In this document: positions 25,480-35,373 of the stretch, piece by piece
How the letters are laid out: the number at the start of each line of letters is the position of its first letter
How positions within the stretch are numbered: position 1 is the first letter of the stretch
NCBI RefSeq assembly: GCF_000381125.1
Contig: NZ_KB905935.1
Location: forward strand, 79,881 to 143,880
Source: Caldimonas manganoxidans ATCC BAA-369
GTDB lineage: Bacteria; Pseudomonadota; Gammaproteobacteria; Burkholderiales; Burkholderiaceae_C
Length of the DNA stretch: 64,000 nt
Reading direction: 5' to 3'
Translations under genes and position numbers: made by a program
Notes under the pieces: generated by a model
The model's database searches: none
Told to the model about the DNA's origin: nothing
What the model saw: the letters and a program-made list of their open reading frames with translations, nothing else

Positions 25480-27156
25480 ATGGCGGCCGTGCTGCACGCC
25501 TGCCCTCCTGCCTTGAACCGCCCCACCCCAGCCATCGTCACCCAACGCGCTGCGCGGCGCTTGCCCCGTTGGGCCTTGTTGCTGCTGTGCGCGGCCTATG
25601 TCCTGCCGGGCCATTTCGGGCGAGACCCCTGGCGCAATGCAGACGTCACCGCGTATGGCTACATGCACGCGCTGGCCCACGGGGGCGACTGGTGGCACCC
25701 GACGATCGCCGGACTGCCCTCTGACGGCGGCTTGTTGCCTTATTGGCTGGGGGCGCTATTCATCCAGGCTTTCGGCAGTTGGATCGGGCCGGAGCTGGCG
25801 GCTCGCGTGCCCTTTGCGCTATTGCTGGCCACCACCCTGGCCCTCACCTGGTACAGCTGCTACCACCTGGCCCGTACGGAAGCGGCCCAGCCGGTGGCCT
25901 TTGCCTTTGGCGGCGAGGCCCATCCCATAGACTACGCACGGGCCGTGGCCGACGGTGCCGTGTTGGCCCTTTTGGCCAGCCTGGGTTTGTTGCAGCTTGG
26001 GCATGAGATCACGCCCGAGCTGGTCCAGCTTGCCGGCGTGAGCTTATGCCTCTATGCCGTCTCGGCCAGCACCTACCGAGGCTGGCAGCCCCGTCTGGCC
26101 ATCGTGCTTGCCCTGCCGCTGATGGCCGGCAGCGGCGCCCCCAGCTTGGCATTGACCCTGGCGGCGGCCGCCACGATCGTGTGTTGGCGCTCTCATTACG
26201 ACGCCACCCGCGCCTTTGTTCCCTGGGTGCTGGTTTCGGCCTTGTTCGCCGCCCTGCTGGCAACCGCTTTCGGCACTTGGGGCTGGCGGATCAACCAATG
26301 GCCGTCCGTGACCCAGATCCTGCGGCTGCTCGTTTGGTTCACCTGGCCGGCGTGGCTGCTGGCCGGGTGGACATTGTGGCGCTGGCGCCAGCACCTGCAG
26401 CATCGACACATCGCCTGGCCTGCATCGATCGTTGCGATCGCGGTGATCGCCTGTGCCGCGATGAACGGCTCCGACCGGGCATTGCTGCTGGGCCTGCCCG
26501 CCCTGGCCGTGCTATCGGCCTTCGCGTTGCCGACGCTGCGGCGGACCATGGCTTCGGCCATCGACTGGTTCTCCGTGTGCTTCTTCAGCGCCGGCGCCCT
26601 GTTCGTGTGGGTGATGTATGCCGCCATGCACACCGGTATCCCCGCCAAGCCGGCCGCCAACATCGCCAAGCTCGCCCCGGGTTTCGAAGCCAGTTTTTCC
26701 TTGCCAGCACTGTGCCTGGGCATCGCCGCGACCCTGGCCTGGGGCTGGTTGGTGCGCTGGCGCACGGGCCGGCATCGGGAAGTGCTGTGGCGCAGTCTCG
26801 TGCTGCCCGCCAGCGGCGTGGCCTTGATCTGGTTGCTGATGCTCACCCTGTGGTTGCCCTTGCTGAACTATGCCCGCAGCGACCGCCCGCTGGTCGAGCG
26901 CCTGACACGCCATCTACCGGCTGGCGCCTGCGTGCTGACCAGCGGCTTGCCGCGCCATCAGCTCGCAGCCCTGCAAGCCCTGGGAGGCTTGCGCGTGCAA
27001 GCCAGCCTGGAGGCAGGCCCTCGAGATTGCCGCTACCTCTTGTTGATCGGCTCACGGCGCAGCCCGCCCGTGGCACCTGCGGGGTGGACCTTGGTGGCCG
27101 CCGAACGGCGTCCGACGGATCGCCACGAGCAGACCTATCTCTACCGCAGGGACTGA
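25480..27156 (+). CDS. Polytopic membrane protein, ArnT/PMT-like glycosyltransferase (putative)
   Basis: 558 residues with about 11-12 hydrophobic segments. The N-terminal region YVLPGHFGRDPWRNADVTAY resembles the first periplasmic loop of GT-C/ArnT-like enzymes (GRDPW followed by an acidic residue), which use polyprenyl-phosphate sugars. The C-terminus holds a periplasmic-looking soluble segment (ERLTRHLPAGACVLTSGLP). No closer identification can be made. It is followed after 6 bases by a MATE transporter gene, so the two are probably one transcript. It could equally be an uncharacterised membrane protein. Confidence 0.6.
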   Translation: MAAVLHACPPALNRPTPAIVTQRAARRLPRWALLLLCAAYVLPGHFGRDPWRNADVTAYGYMHALAHGGDWWHPTIAGLPSDGGLLPYWLGALFIQAFGSWIGPELAARVPFALLLATTLALTWYSCYHLARTEAAQPVAFAFGGEAHPIDYARAVADGAVLALLASLGLLQLGHEITPELVQLAGVSLCLYAVSASTYRGWQPRLAIVLALPLMAGSGAPSLALTLAAAATIVCWRSHYDATRAFVPWVLVSALFAALLATAFGTWGWRINQWPSVTQILRLLVWFTWPAWLLAGWTLWRWRQHLQHRHIAWPASIVAIAVIACAAMNGSDRALLLGLPALAVLSAFALPTLRRTMASAIDWFSVCFFSAGALFVWVMYAAMHTGIPAKPAANIAKLAPGFEASFSLPALCLGIAATLAWGWLVRWRTGRHREVLWRSLVLPASGVALIWLLMLTLWLPLLNYARSDRPLVERLTRHLPAGACVLTSGLPRHQLAALQALGGLRVQASLEAGPRDCRYLLLIGSRRSPPVAPAGWTLVAAERRPTDRHEQTYLYRRD

Positions 27157-27162
27157 TCGCAA

Positions 27163-28530
27163 ATGGCCGCCTGGCGATCCATCGCCCGCGATGCGAGCTC
27201 CATTTTGATCGGTCAACTCGCCACCATCGGCTTCGGTGTGGCCGATACCCTGATGGCCGGGCGCGCGTCGAGCGAGGACCTGGCCGCGCTGTCCGTCGGC
27301 GCGGCTTTTTACATCAGCATCTTCATCGGGCTGACCGGCGTCGTGCAGGCCTTGATCCCCGTGGTGGGCCAGCATCACGGCAGCGGCCATCCTCGCCTGG
27401 TGGGACGCGCTTTTCAACAAGGCGTGTGGCTGGCCTTGGGGCTGGCCGTGCCCGCCATGCTGCTGATGTTCTTTCCCGATGCGCTGCTGGCGCTGACCGA
27501 CATCACGCCAGAAGTGGCTCAGCGCACGCGCGAGTACCTGTTTTGGCTCGGTTGGGGCCTGCCGCTGGCACTGCTGCTGCGCTGCTACAGCGCGCTGAAC
27601 CAGGGCATGTCCCGCCCCCTGCTGGTGACCATGCTGCAACTGGGCGGCCTGGCGCTCAAGTTGCCGCTCAACGCCTGGCTGGTGTTCGGCGGCGGCGCCG
27701 TCCCGGCACTGGGCGTGAAGGGCTGCGCGCTAGCCACGTTGTTGGTCCTGGCGCTGCAACTCCTCGTGGCCTGGGTGATGCTGTGGCGACTGCCGATCTA
27801 CGCCCCCTTCAGGCTTTGGCACGACTGGGAAGGGCCCCGTTGGTCAGACCAGAAAGAGCTGCTGCGCCTGGGTCTGCCCGCCGGAGCGAGCTACTTCGTC
27901 GAAGTCACGGCTTTCACCTTGATGGCCGTCTTCATCTCACATTTCGGCACGACCGCCTTGGCCGGGCATCAGATCGTGGCCAACCTGGCCTCGGTGGCCT
28001 ATATGCTGCCTTTGTCCATCGCGGTGGCCACGGGGGCCCAAGTGGCCCAGTTACGTGGTGCCGGCAATGCCCAAGGCGCCTGGCACGCCGGCTCTCAAGG
28101 CATCGGCATGGCCGTGGGCCTGTCGGTGGGCCTGGGCTTGGGCCTGTTCGTCCTGCGTGGCCCCATCGTCTCGGCCTACAGCCTGGACCCCGCCGTGCGA
28201 ACCATCGCACTGCAGCTGTTCGTCTTCATCGCCATCTACCAGATTTTCGATGCGGCGCAGGTCACGACAGCGTTTGCCCTGCGTTCCTTTCGTATTGCCG
28301 CGGCGCCTGCGGTGGCTTACGTGGTGTCACTGTGGGGCATCGGCTTGGCCGGAGGATGGGTGCTCGGCTTCAACTTCGGGGGCCACATCCCCCGCGCCTT
28401 GCACGGTGCCAGCGGTTTTTGGGCCGCCAATCTCGCCGCCCTCGCCCTGGTGGCCACCCTCCTGCTGCTGATGTACCGACGGCTTGGCCGCGGCTTCATG
28501 CAGACGGCGCAGCCACTGGCGAGGCCATGA
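27163..28530 (+). CDS. MATE family efflux transporter (NorM-like)
   Basis: 455 residues with 12 predicted TM segments in two homologous halves. N-terminal half: ILIGQLATIGFGVADTLMAG, then GLTGVVQALIPVVGQHHGSG. The C-terminal half starts with RLGLPAGASYFVEVTAFTLM and contains GTTALAGHQIVANLASVAYM, the conserved second-half TM7-8 region. It exports cationic drugs using a Na+ or H+ gradient in known members; the substrate here is unknown. Its last 35 bases overlap the 3' end of convergent phoR. Confidence 0.92.
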   Translation: MAAWRSIARDASSILIGQLATIGFGVADTLMAGRASSEDLAALSVGAAFYISIFIGLTGVVQALIPVVGQHHGSGHPRLVGRAFQQGVWLALGLAVPAMLLMFFPDALLALTDITPEVAQRTREYLFWLGWGLPLALLLRCYSALNQGMSRPLLVTMLQLGGLALKLPLNAWLVFGGGAVPALGVKGCALATLLVLALQLLVAWVMLWRLPIYAPFRLWHDWEGPRWSDQKELLRLGLPAGASYFVEVTAFTLMAVFISHFGTTALAGHQIVANLASVAYMLPLSIAVATGAQVAQLRGAGNAQGAWHAGSQGIGMAVGLSVGLGLGLFVLRGPIVSAYSLDPAVRTIALQLFVFIAIYQIFDAAQVTTAFALRSFRIAAAPAVAYVVSLWGIGLAGGWVLGFNFGGHIPRALHGASGFWAANLAALALVATLLLLMYRRLGRGFMQTAQPLARP

Positions 28531-29857
28531 CATCGTCCTGCGCCGGCGCGACAGGCGCCACACGCAATGGCGGCACGATGAGTCTGAACTGAGAGCCCTT
28601 GCCCGGTTCGCTGCGCATGTCGAGCTCTCCGCCGTGGCGCTGCATGACGTGCTTCACGATGGACAACCCCAAACCGGTGCCCCCCGTTTCCCGCGAACGG
28701 CTGCCATCGACGCGGTAGAACCGTTCGGCCAAACGCGGCAGATGTTCTTTGTCGATGCCGATACCGGTGTCTTGCACGAGGAACTCACCGCTGCCGTCCG
28801 CACGCACACGCCAGACCACATCGATGCTGCCGCCCTCGGGGGTGTAGCGGATGGCATTGCTCACCAGATTGCTCAACGCACTGAAGTATTCACTTTCGAC
28901 ACCGGCCACCCGAGCAGGCTGCTCCACACGGAAACTGAGGTGGTGACGCCCACGCGACAGGTTGTGCGCATCCTGCTCGGCCTGGAGCATCAGCCGTCCC
29001 ACATCACACCAGACATCGGTCGGGGGCCGGGGCCCGCCTTCGAGGCGGGCCAGGGTCAGCAAATCGCTGACCAGCGTCTGCATGCGTTCGGTCTGCTGCG
29101 CCATCAGCCCGAGTACGCGCGTGCGCTCGGCGTCCGTCAACGGCAGGTTGGTCAAGGTCTCGATGAAGCCCGCCAACACCGTCAGAGGTGTGCGGATCTC
29201 ATGGGAGACATTGGCCACGAAATCACGCCGCATTCTCTCGGCCCGCTCACGCTCGGTAATGTCTTGCGACAGCACCAGCTTCATGCCCTCTCCGTACGGG
29301 CGTACCGTCACCGACAAGCTCACCCCCGCGCGCGCGCCAGGAAACTGAATGGAGCCTTTGAACTCCCCCTCCTGGAGATAAGCCACGAAAGCCGGTGCAC
29401 GCACGAGGTTGGTCACGCGCTGCTGCAAGTCACGCTGAGGGTCGAGCCCGAAATGCTCGGCCGCCACACGGTTGCACCACTGGATATGATCCTCCGCGTC
29501 GAGCATCATCACGCCATTGGGCGAAGCTTCGATGGCCGAGAGGAACTGCGTCAAACGCGTCTGCTCGTGCTGCACCTGCTGCTCGCGCTTGCGCAAAGCA
29601 CGCTCGATTCGATAGCCGAGCTCGCCCCAAAGCCCGGCATCTCGCGGGGCAGCACCCTGCTGGTCTTCACGCAGCCAGCGCAGCAGCCGATGGCCTCTCA
29701 GCGTATCGAGGAGGATCAACATCGCCGCGGCCCCGCAGGCGCCCAACAGCCCCATCAGCAGCGCGGACTCCAGCATCCGCCCGACCCCATAGCCCGCAAC
29801 GGCCCCCGCCAAAACCACGGCAATGCCAGCGAAAGCCCGAGGAAACAACCAGTTCAT
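28496..29857 (-). CDS. phoR: Phosphate regulon sensor histidine kinase PhoR
   Basis: Inner-membrane kinase that phosphorylates PhoB in low phosphate. About 453 residues from the ATG at 29857; a GTG at 29869, just after the phoB stop, is an alternative. Two TM segments lie within the first 65 residues with almost no periplasmic loop, as in PhoR. Then comes a PAS domain (FLSAIEASPNGVMMLDAEDH), the DHp helix with the phosphorylated His in FVANVSHEIRTPLTVL, and ATPase N (SNLVSNAIRYTPEGG), G1 (DTGIGIDKEHL) and G2 (GGTGLGLSIVKHV) boxes. It is the last gene of the pst-pho operon. Confidence 0.95.
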   Translation of the reverse strand: MNWLFPRAFAGIAVVLAGAVAGYGVGRMLESALLMGLLGACGAAAMLILLDTLRGHRLLRWLREDQQGAAPRDAGLWGELGYRIERALRKREQQVQHEQTRLTQFLSAIEASPNGVMMLDAEDHIQWCNRVAAEHFGLDPQRDLQQRVTNLVRAPAFVAYLQEGEFKGSIQFPGARAGVSLSVTVRPYGEGMKLVLSQDITERERAERMRRDFVANVSHEIRTPLTVLAGFIETLTNLPLTDAERTRVLGLMAQQTERMQTLVSDLLTLARLEGGPRPPTDVWCDVGRLMLQAEQDAHNLSRGRHHLSFRVEQPARVAGVESEYFSALSNLVSNAIRYTPEGGSIDVVWRVRADGSGEFLVQDTGIGIDKEHLPRLAERFYRVDGSRSRETGGTGLGLSIVKHVMQRHGGELDMRSEPGKGSQFRLIVPPLRVAPVAPAQDDVMASPVAAPSA

Positions 29858-29869
29858 GCTCGGCAGCAC

Positions 29870-30571
29870 TCAGGTCGTGGGGGGCGGCAGATGCTGCGCG
29901 AGGCGATAGCCCGCGCCGCGCACCGTCTCGATCAACTGTGAACACTGCACCGGCGCCAAGGCCTCACGCAAGCGCTTGACATGGACATCCACGGTGCGCT
30001 CTTCGATGAACACATGATCACCCCAGACACGATCGAGCAACTGCGCACGGCTGTGCACGCGCTGCGGGTGCGTCATGAAAAAGTGCAGCAGGCGAAACTC
30101 CGTCGGACCCAACTTCACTTCCCGTCCCCCGTGTGTGACGCGGCGCGTGCTGGGGTCCAGCCGCAGGCCGCCGACTTCCACCGCCGCATCCAGCGCCTCG
30201 GGCGCCTTGCGCCGCAAGACCGCGCGAATGCGCGCCATCAACTCGTTGGTGGAAAACGGCTTGGTCAAATAGTCGTCCGCGCCGGCATCGAGGCCGGCCA
30301 CCCGATCGGGTTCGTCGCCGCGCGCCGTCAACATGATGATGGGAACGTCCTTCGTCCGAGGCTCGGCACGCCAGCGCTTGGCCAAGTCCAAGCCGGATTG
30401 CCCCGGAAGCATCCAGTCCAGCAGGATCAGGTCGGGCAGGATGCGATCCACTTCGGCCTGAGCCTGAGTGGCATCCGCCACGACCGTGACCTCATAACCT
30501 GCGTGACGCAGGTTCAGCGAGACCAACTCGGCGATCGCATTCTCATCTTCGACGACGAGCACTCGGCTCAT
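29870..30571 (-). CDS. phoB: Phosphate regulon response regulator PhoB
   Basis: 233 residues. Receiver domain with phospho-acceptor Asp52 (LILLDWMLPGQSG), acidic pair in VVEDE, Thr in IIMLTARGD and Lys in YLTKPFS. The OmpR-type winged helix follows (LGPTEFRLLHFFMTHPQRV, RTVDVHVKRLREAL, RGAGYRLA). It binds Pho boxes such as the one at 35301-35318. It lies 15 bases after phoU. Confidence 0.97.
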   Translation of the reverse strand: MSRVLVVEDENAIAELVSLNLRHAGYEVTVVADATQAQAEVDRILPDLILLDWMLPGQSGLDLAKRWRAEPRTKDVPIIMLTARGDEPDRVAGLDAGADDYLTKPFSTNELMARIRAVLRRKAPEALDAAVEVGGLRLDPSTRRVTHGGREVKLGPTEFRLLHFFMTHPQRVHSRAQLLDRVWGDHVFIEERTVDVHVKRLREALAPVQCSQLIETVRGAGYRLAQHLPPPTT

Positions 30572-30586
30572 GCGGCCACCCCTCCT

Positions 30587-31294
30587 TCAGCGTACCGCCG
30601 ACTCGACGCTCTCCATCGAGGCGTGCCGCACGTCGGTGCCCTTGACGATGTAGATGATCTGCTCAGCCAGGTTCTTGGCATGATCGCCCACACGCTCGAT
30701 CGCCTTGGCCACGAACACCAAGTCGATGCTGGCCGAAATCGTGCGCGGGTCTTCCATCATGTAGGTGATGAGCTTGCGCATCAGGCCATCGAATTCCTGA
30801 TCGATCTGATTGTCCTGCTTGATGACTTCCAGCGCCTGGTTCACGTCCAGCCGCGCAAACGCATCGAGCGTTTTGCGCAACTGGGTGGTCGCCAGCGAGG
30901 CTTCGAAAGACACGTCATTGACGGGTAAGCGCAGGCGGCTGAACACCCCCGTGTTGATGAGTCGTTGGACGGTGCGAGCAATGCGTGCTGCCTCGTCACC
31001 CACACGCTCGAGATTGCCGATGGTCTTGGAAATCGCAATCAGCAAGCGCAGATCGCGCGCGGTCGGTTGCCGACGGGCAATGATGGTCGACAAGTCGCGG
31101 TCGATCTCGACCTCCATCTGGTTGACGCGCTCCTCCTGTGCGATCACCTCGGTGGCCGCATCACCACTGAAGTTGGACAGCGCATAAATGGCTTGCGCCA
31201 CCTGCGACTCGACCAGCCCGCCCATCTCCAGCACGCGGGTGGAAATACCGGACAGCTCGGCATCGAATTGGGTGGACAGATGTTTGTCAGTCAT
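30587..31294 (-). CDS. phoU: Phosphate signalling and transport regulator PhoU
   Basis: 235 residues in two repeated three-helix bundles. Metal-binding helix motifs are visible as EVEIDRDLSTIIARRQPTAR, LERVGDEAARIAR and IERVGDHAKNLAEQ. PhoU couples the Pst transporter to PhoR and restrains the regulon in high phosphate. It lies 82 bases after pstB. Confidence 0.97.
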   Translation of the reverse strand: MTDKHLSTQFDAELSGISTRVLEMGGLVESQVAQAIYALSNFSGDAATEVIAQEERVNQMEVEIDRDLSTIIARRQPTARDLRLLIAISKTIGNLERVGDEAARIARTVQRLINTGVFSRLRLPVNDVSFEASLATTQLRKTLDAFARLDVNQALEVIKQDNQIDQEFDGLMRKLITYMMEDPRTISASIDLVFVAKAIERVGDHAKNLAEQIIYIVKGTDVRHASMESVESAVR

Positions 31295-31376
31295 GCGGAT
31301 CTCCTATGGCCCAGGGGCAAACGCGTGTCGGGGGAAGTCTGGACTGGCGCGGGCGCGCGCTGCCGCGCCCACCGCA

Positions 31377-32162
31377 TCACCCGAAACGACCAGTGATGTA
31401 GTCCTCGGTGTCCTTCTGCTTGGGCTTCATGAAGAGTTCGGTCGTTGCACCGAACTCGACCAGCGTGCCCAGGTACATGTAGGCGGTGTAATCGGACACC
31501 CTTGCCGCCTGCTGCATGTTGTGCGTCACGATGATCACCGTGTAATCGTTCTTGAGCTCATGAATCAGCTCCTCGATCTTGCCGGTGGAGATAGGGTCCA
31601 GTGCCGAACAAGGCTCGTCAAGCAGCAACACCTCCGGTTTGATGGCAATACCGCGGGCGATGCACAGGCGCTGCTGCTGCCCCCCGGACAACCCGGCCCC
31701 ACTCTGGTCGAGCTTGTCCTTGACTTCATTCCACAGGGCTGCCTTGCGCAGCGCCCACTCCACGCGTTCGTCCATTTCCACACGCGGCAGGTTCTCGAAC
31801 AGCCGCACACCGAAGGCGATGTTGTCGTAGATCGACATCGGAAACGGGGTGGGCTTTTGGAACACCATGCCGATCTTCGCCCGAATGAGCGAGACATCCA
31901 GCTTGGAACGCAAAATGTCCTCACCGTCCAGCAGAATCTGGCCTTCCGCGCGCTGTTCGGGATAGAGCTCGAACATGCGATTGAAGGTCCGCAACAGCGT
32001 GGATTTGCCGCAGCCCGACGGGCCGATGAAGGCCGTGACCCGCTTTTCCGGAATCTCGAGATTGATGTCCTTCAGAGCGTGGAAGTTGCCGTAATAAAAG
32101 TTGAGGTTGCGCACCGAGAGCTTGATCTTCTCGGCCACGGGCACATCGACTTTCGCGTCCAT
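31377..32162 (-). CDS. pstB: Phosphate ABC transporter ATP-binding protein
   Basis: 261 residues. Walker [18 protein letters not shown]-loop [12 protein letters not shown], signature [14 protein letters not shown], Walker [14 protein letters not shown] and H-loop [15 protein letters not shown]. The spacing before the Q-loop and the short [10 protein letters not shown] region are typical of PstB. It energises phosphate import through PstCA and lies 21 bases after pstA. Confidence 0.98.
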   Translation of the reverse strand: MDAKVDVPVAEKIKLSVRNLNFYYGNFHALKDINLEIPEKRVTAFIGPSGCGKSTLLRTFNRMFELYPEQRAEGQILLDGEDILRSKLDVSLIRAKIGMVFQKPTPFPMSIYDNIAFGVRLFENLPRVEMDERVEWALRKAALWNEVKDKLDQSGAGLSGGQQQRLCIARGIAIKPEVLLLDEPCSALDPISTGKIEELIHELKNDYTVIIVTHNMQQAARVSDYTAYMYLGTLVEFGATTELFMKPKQKDTEDYITGRFG

Positions 32163-32183
32163 CAGGGATGCCTCTTGGGGAAA

Positions 32184-33050
32184 TCAGTGTTTGTTGCGGA
32201 ACAACACGCGCGCGGTGATGTTCAGCACCAGCACGCCCAGCGTGATGAGGAACACACCGGTCCAAGCCAGCTTCTGCCAGTTCTCGTAGGGGCTCATGGC
32301 GAACTTGAAAATGGTCACCGGCAGGCTTGCCATCGGCTGTGACAGATCGGAGGTCCAGAACTGGTTGGACAAAGCGGTAAACAACAGGGGCGCCGTCTCA
32401 CCCGCGATACGAGCCAACGCCAGCAACACGCCGGTGATGACACCAGCGCCCGATGCCTTGAGCGTCACGCTCAAGATCACTTTCCACTTCGGCGCTCCCA
32501 AAGCATAGGCCGCCTCTCGCAATGAATTGGGAACCAGCACCAACATGTTTTCGGTCGTGCGGATCACCACCGGGATCACGATCAGCGCCAGCGCCAAAAT
32601 CCCGGCCCATGCGGAAAACGACTTCACCCGCGCCACCACCACGGCGTAGATGAACAAGCCGATCACGATGGAAGGCGCAGACAGCAAAATGTCGTTGATG
32701 AAGCGCGTGATCGACCCCAACCAGCTGCGCTGACCATACTCGGCCAAATAAATGCCAGCCAGCACCCCGATGGGCGTGCCCATGGCAGTGGCCAGCGTCA
32801 CCATGACGATCGAACCAAAGATGGCATTGGCCAAGCCCCCGGTTTCTGCTTGCGGCGGCGGGGTCATTTCGGTGAACACCGACAGCGCCAGGCCGCCGAT
32901 CCCCAGGCGAATGGTTTCCACCAAGATCCACACGAGCCACACCAAACCGAAGGCCATGGCGCAAAGCGACAGCGTCAGTGCCACGGCATTGACCCGCTTG
33001 CGACGGCGGTGCATGGCCAGACGACCGGGATCGAAACTTGCCAGGCTCAT
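32184..33050 (-). CDS. pstA: Phosphate ABC transporter permease PstA
   Basis: 288 residues, six TM segments. The permease EAA-loop is [20 protein letters not shown] followed by [20 protein letters not shown], and [12 protein letters not shown] is typical of PstA. The start overlaps the pstC stop (ATGA), so translation is coupled. Confidence 0.97.
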   Translation of the reverse strand: MSLASFDPGRLAMHRRRKRVNAVALTLSLCAMAFGLVWLVWILVETIRLGIGGLALSVFTEMTPPPQAETGGLANAIFGSIVMVTLATAMGTPIGVLAGIYLAEYGQRSWLGSITRFINDILLSAPSIVIGLFIYAVVVARVKSFSAWAGILALALIVIPVVIRTTENMLVLVPNSLREAAYALGAPKWKVILSVTLKASGAGVITGVLLALARIAGETAPLLFTALSNQFWTSDLSQPMASLPVTIFKFAMSPYENWQKLAWTGVFLITLGVLVLNITARVLFRNKH

Positions 33051-34069
33051 GAGCGCGCTCCCTCGTTCTTCTTCAGTTGCATCAGCAAGATCTTGGACAA
33101 TGCCAACACCACGAAGGTGATCAAAAAGAGCACCAGGCCCAAATAGATGAGCGACGCCTGATGCAAGCCAGCAGAGGCTTCGGCGAACTCGTTGGCCAGC
33201 GCCGAGGTGATGCTATTGGCCGCTTCGAACAGCGACAGCGAACTGAGTTGATTGAAGTTGCCGATCACGAAGGTCACGGCCATGGTCTCGCCCAGCGCGC
33301 GCCCAAGCCCGAGCATGATGCCCCCGATCACGCCGGTTTTGGTGTAAGGCAGCACCACTTTCCAAACCACCTCCCATGTGGTCGACCCCAAACCATAGGC
33401 CGACTCCTTGAGCATGGCCGGCGTGACCTCGAACACGTCACGCATCACCGCCGTGATGAAAGGGATGATCATGATGGCCAGGATGATGCCGGCCGACAAA
33501 ATACCGATGCCCACGGGCGGCCCGGACACCAACGTTCCCAGATAGGGCACGTCCCCGAAGGCCCGCTGCAAGGGTTGCTGCACATAGTTGGCCAACAGCG
33601 GGCCGAACACCAGCAACCCCCACATGCCATACACGATGGAAGGCACCGCCGCCAGCAATTCGATGGCCGTGCCCAAAGGCCGCTTGAGCCAGCGCGGGGA
33701 CAACTCGGTGAGAAACAGCGCAATCCCGAAGCTCACCGGCACCGCGATCACCAGCGCGATGAACGACGTCATCAGCGTTCCGTAAATCATCACCAGGCCG
33801 CCGAAGTTCTCCTCCACCGGATCCCACTGGCTGCGCCACAGAAAGCTCAGCCCGTACTTCTCGATGGCAGGAGCCGCACCGATGAACAGCGACACGATGA
33901 TGCCCACGAGCATCCCCAGCGTCGCCAGAGCCGCTCCATGGGTGAGCATGGAAAAAAGCTTGTCGGCCCAAGGAGAGGAGCGCCGCACGACGGGCGGTCC
34001 TCCCACGGGATGAGAATGTTCCATCTTTGGGGTCTGGTCCAAGGAAGCAGCTGGAAGTGTAGCGGCCAC
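33047..34069 (-). CDS. pstC: Phosphate ABC transporter permease PstC
   Basis: 340 residues, six TM segments with a large first loop ([17 protein letters not shown]). The EAA-loop is [20 protein letters not shown]. The start is a GTG at 34069, preceded by GGAGGA at 4-5 bases; the ATG at 34024 has no ribosome-binding site, so the GTG is preferred. It forms the inner-membrane channel with PstA. A hairpin separates it from pstS. Confidence 0.96.
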   Translation of the reverse strand: MAATLPAASLDQTPKMEHSHPVGGPPVVRRSSPWADKLFSMLTHGAALATLGMLVGIIVSLFIGAAPAIEKYGLSFLWRSQWDPVEENFGGLVMIYGTLMTSFIALVIAVPVSFGIALFLTELSPRWLKRPLGTAIELLAAVPSIVYGMWGLLVFGPLLANYVQQPLQRAFGDVPYLGTLVSGPPVGIGILSAGIILAIMIIPFITAVMRDVFEVTPAMLKESAYGLGSTTWEVVWKVVLPYTKTGVIGGIMLGLGRALGETMAVTFVIGNFNQLSSLSLFEAANSITSALANEFAEASAGLHQASLIYLGLVLFLITFVVLALSKILLMQLKKNEGARS

Positions 34070-34104
34070 AAGTCCTCCGAATCACGCAGGGATCCACATG
34101 CAAA

Positions 34105-34121
34105 GGGGGCGCAAGGCCCCC
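34105..34121 (-). repeat. GC hairpin between pstS and pstC
   Basis: GGGGGC and GCCCCC pair around a 5-base loop; on the minus strand TTTG follows. It lies in the 122-base gap between pstS and pstC, where partial termination or transcript protection could give more PstS than permease. Confidence 0.5.
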
Positions 34122-34191
34122 ATCGATGACGACACCGCCGGCGCACCGACCCCCATGGTGCAGAGGGAGTCGATGCCCCCAAGCCCCGGAG

Positions 34192-35232
34192 TCAGTTGGC
34201 AAAAACCGGCTTGCCCGAGGCGTCTTTGATGTCACGCGCCCAGTGAGCACGAATCAACTGCTTGACCGACTCCGGCAGCGGCACATAGGCCAAGCTGGAA
34301 GCCATGGCATCGCCGCTCTTGAACGCCCAGTCGAAAAACTTCAGCGCATGGGCGCCTTGCTGTGGTTTGTCCTGCACCTTGTACATCAGGATGAAACTGG
34401 CGCCGGTGATCGGCCAAGCGTCCTTGCCCGGCTGATCGGTCAGGATCTGATAAAACGTTTTGTCCCACTGCGCACCGGCTGCCGCCGCTTTGAAATTGGA
34501 TTCATCCGGCGCGACGAACTGGCCATCGCGGTTGCGCATCAGGACATGCGCCATGCGGTTCTGCTTGGCATAGGCGTATTCCACATAACCGATGGAGTTG
34601 GGCAGACGTTGGACGAACGCCGACACCCCTTCGTTGCCCTTGCCCCCGGCACCCGTGGGCCAATTCACGGCAGTGCCCTCGCCCACTTGGGCTTTCCACT
34701 GAGCGTTCACCTTGGACAGGTAGTTCGTGAAGATGAAGGTCGTCCCGGAACCGTCGGCACGTCGAACCACGGCGATCTGGGCATCGGGCAGCGGCACGCC
34801 CGGGTTCAGCGCGGTCAGGGCCGGGTCGTTCCACTTGGTGATCTTGCCCAGGTAAATATCGCCCAACACCTGTCCGGTCATGCGAATCTGGCCGGGCTGG
34901 ATGCCGCGAATGTTCACCACGGGCACCACGCCACCAATCACCGACGGGAACTGAATCAAGCCGATTTTGTTCAGCTCCTCGTCCTTCAGAGGCATGTCCG
35001 AAGCCCCGAAGTCCACCGTCTTGGCCGTGATCTGACGGATCCCGGCCCCAGAGCCCACCGATTGATAGTTGATGCGCACCCCGGTGGCTTTGTGATAGGC
35101 ATCAGACCATTTGGCATAGATCGGCGCGGGAAATGTAGCGCCAGCACCGGTCACATCTTGGGCATGCACCGAAGCCACCCCGCCCGCAAGCGCGACGGCA
35201 GCCAAGGTCAGTCGGAACAAGGAAGACTTCAT
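34192..35232 (-). CDS. pstS: Phosphate ABC transporter periplasmic binding protein
   Basis: 346 residues. Sec signal peptide MKSSLFRLTLAAVALAGG with cleavage after VHA. The mature N-terminus DVTGAGATFPAPIYAKWSDA carries the phosphate-binding loop; other ligand regions are YQSVGSGAGIRQ and VVRRADGSGTTFIFTNYL. It is a periplasmic carrier for phosphate and the first gene of the pstSCAB-phoUBR operon. A Pho box and a matching -10 lie 53-86 bases upstream. The ATG at 35232 is fixed by the signal peptide. Confidence 0.97.
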   Translation of the reverse strand: MKSSLFRLTLAAVALAGGVASVHAQDVTGAGATFPAPIYAKWSDAYHKATGVRINYQSVGSGAGIRQITAKTVDFGASDMPLKDEELNKIGLIQFPSVIGGVVPVVNIRGIQPGQIRMTGQVLGDIYLGKITKWNDPALTALNPGVPLPDAQIAVVRRADGSGTTFIFTNYLSKVNAQWKAQVGEGTAVNWPTGAGGKGNEGVSAFVQRLPNSIGYVEYAYAKQNRMAHVLMRNRDGQFVAPDESNFKAAAAGAQWDKTFYQILTDQPGKDAWPITGASFILMYKVQDKPQQGAHALKFFDWAFKSGDAMASSLAYVPLPESVKQLIRAHWARDIKDASGKPVFAN

Positions 35233-35284
35233 GAGAGCACGTGTCGATGAAGGTTGGAACAAGCCAGTCCACAGCACCGGGCGC

Positions 35285-35318
35285 ACTGTAGGCCGGTTCT
35301 GTGACATCTTGATGACAA
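35285..35318 (-). promoter_or_regulatory. Pho box and -10 of the pst promoter
   Basis: On the minus strand TTGTCAT-CAAG-ATGTCAC (35318-35301) is two 7-base direct repeats 11 bases apart, close to the PhoB consensus CTGTCAT-N4-CTGTCAT. Ten bases later lies TACAGT (35290-35285), a 4/6 match to TATAAT at the usual distance for a PhoB-activated promoter. Initiation near 35278 gives a leader of about 46 bases. Confidence 0.85.
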
Positions 35319-35344
35319 CCATTGTGCCGTTTTCCGGCGAGATA

Positions 35345-35373
35345 CCGTCACAAAACGGTCACCCGAGGGTCAC
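35345..35373 (+). promoter_or_regulatory. Second Pho-like array: three GTCAC repeats, opposite polarity
   Basis: Three 7-mers CCGTCAC (35345-35351), CGGTCAC (35356-35362) and GGGTCAC (35367-35373) recur at exactly 11 bases on the plus strand, the spacing of PhoB half-sites. Their polarity points away from pstS. No plus-strand gene follows, and nothing else recognisable occurs up to 35515. Confidence 0.5.
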
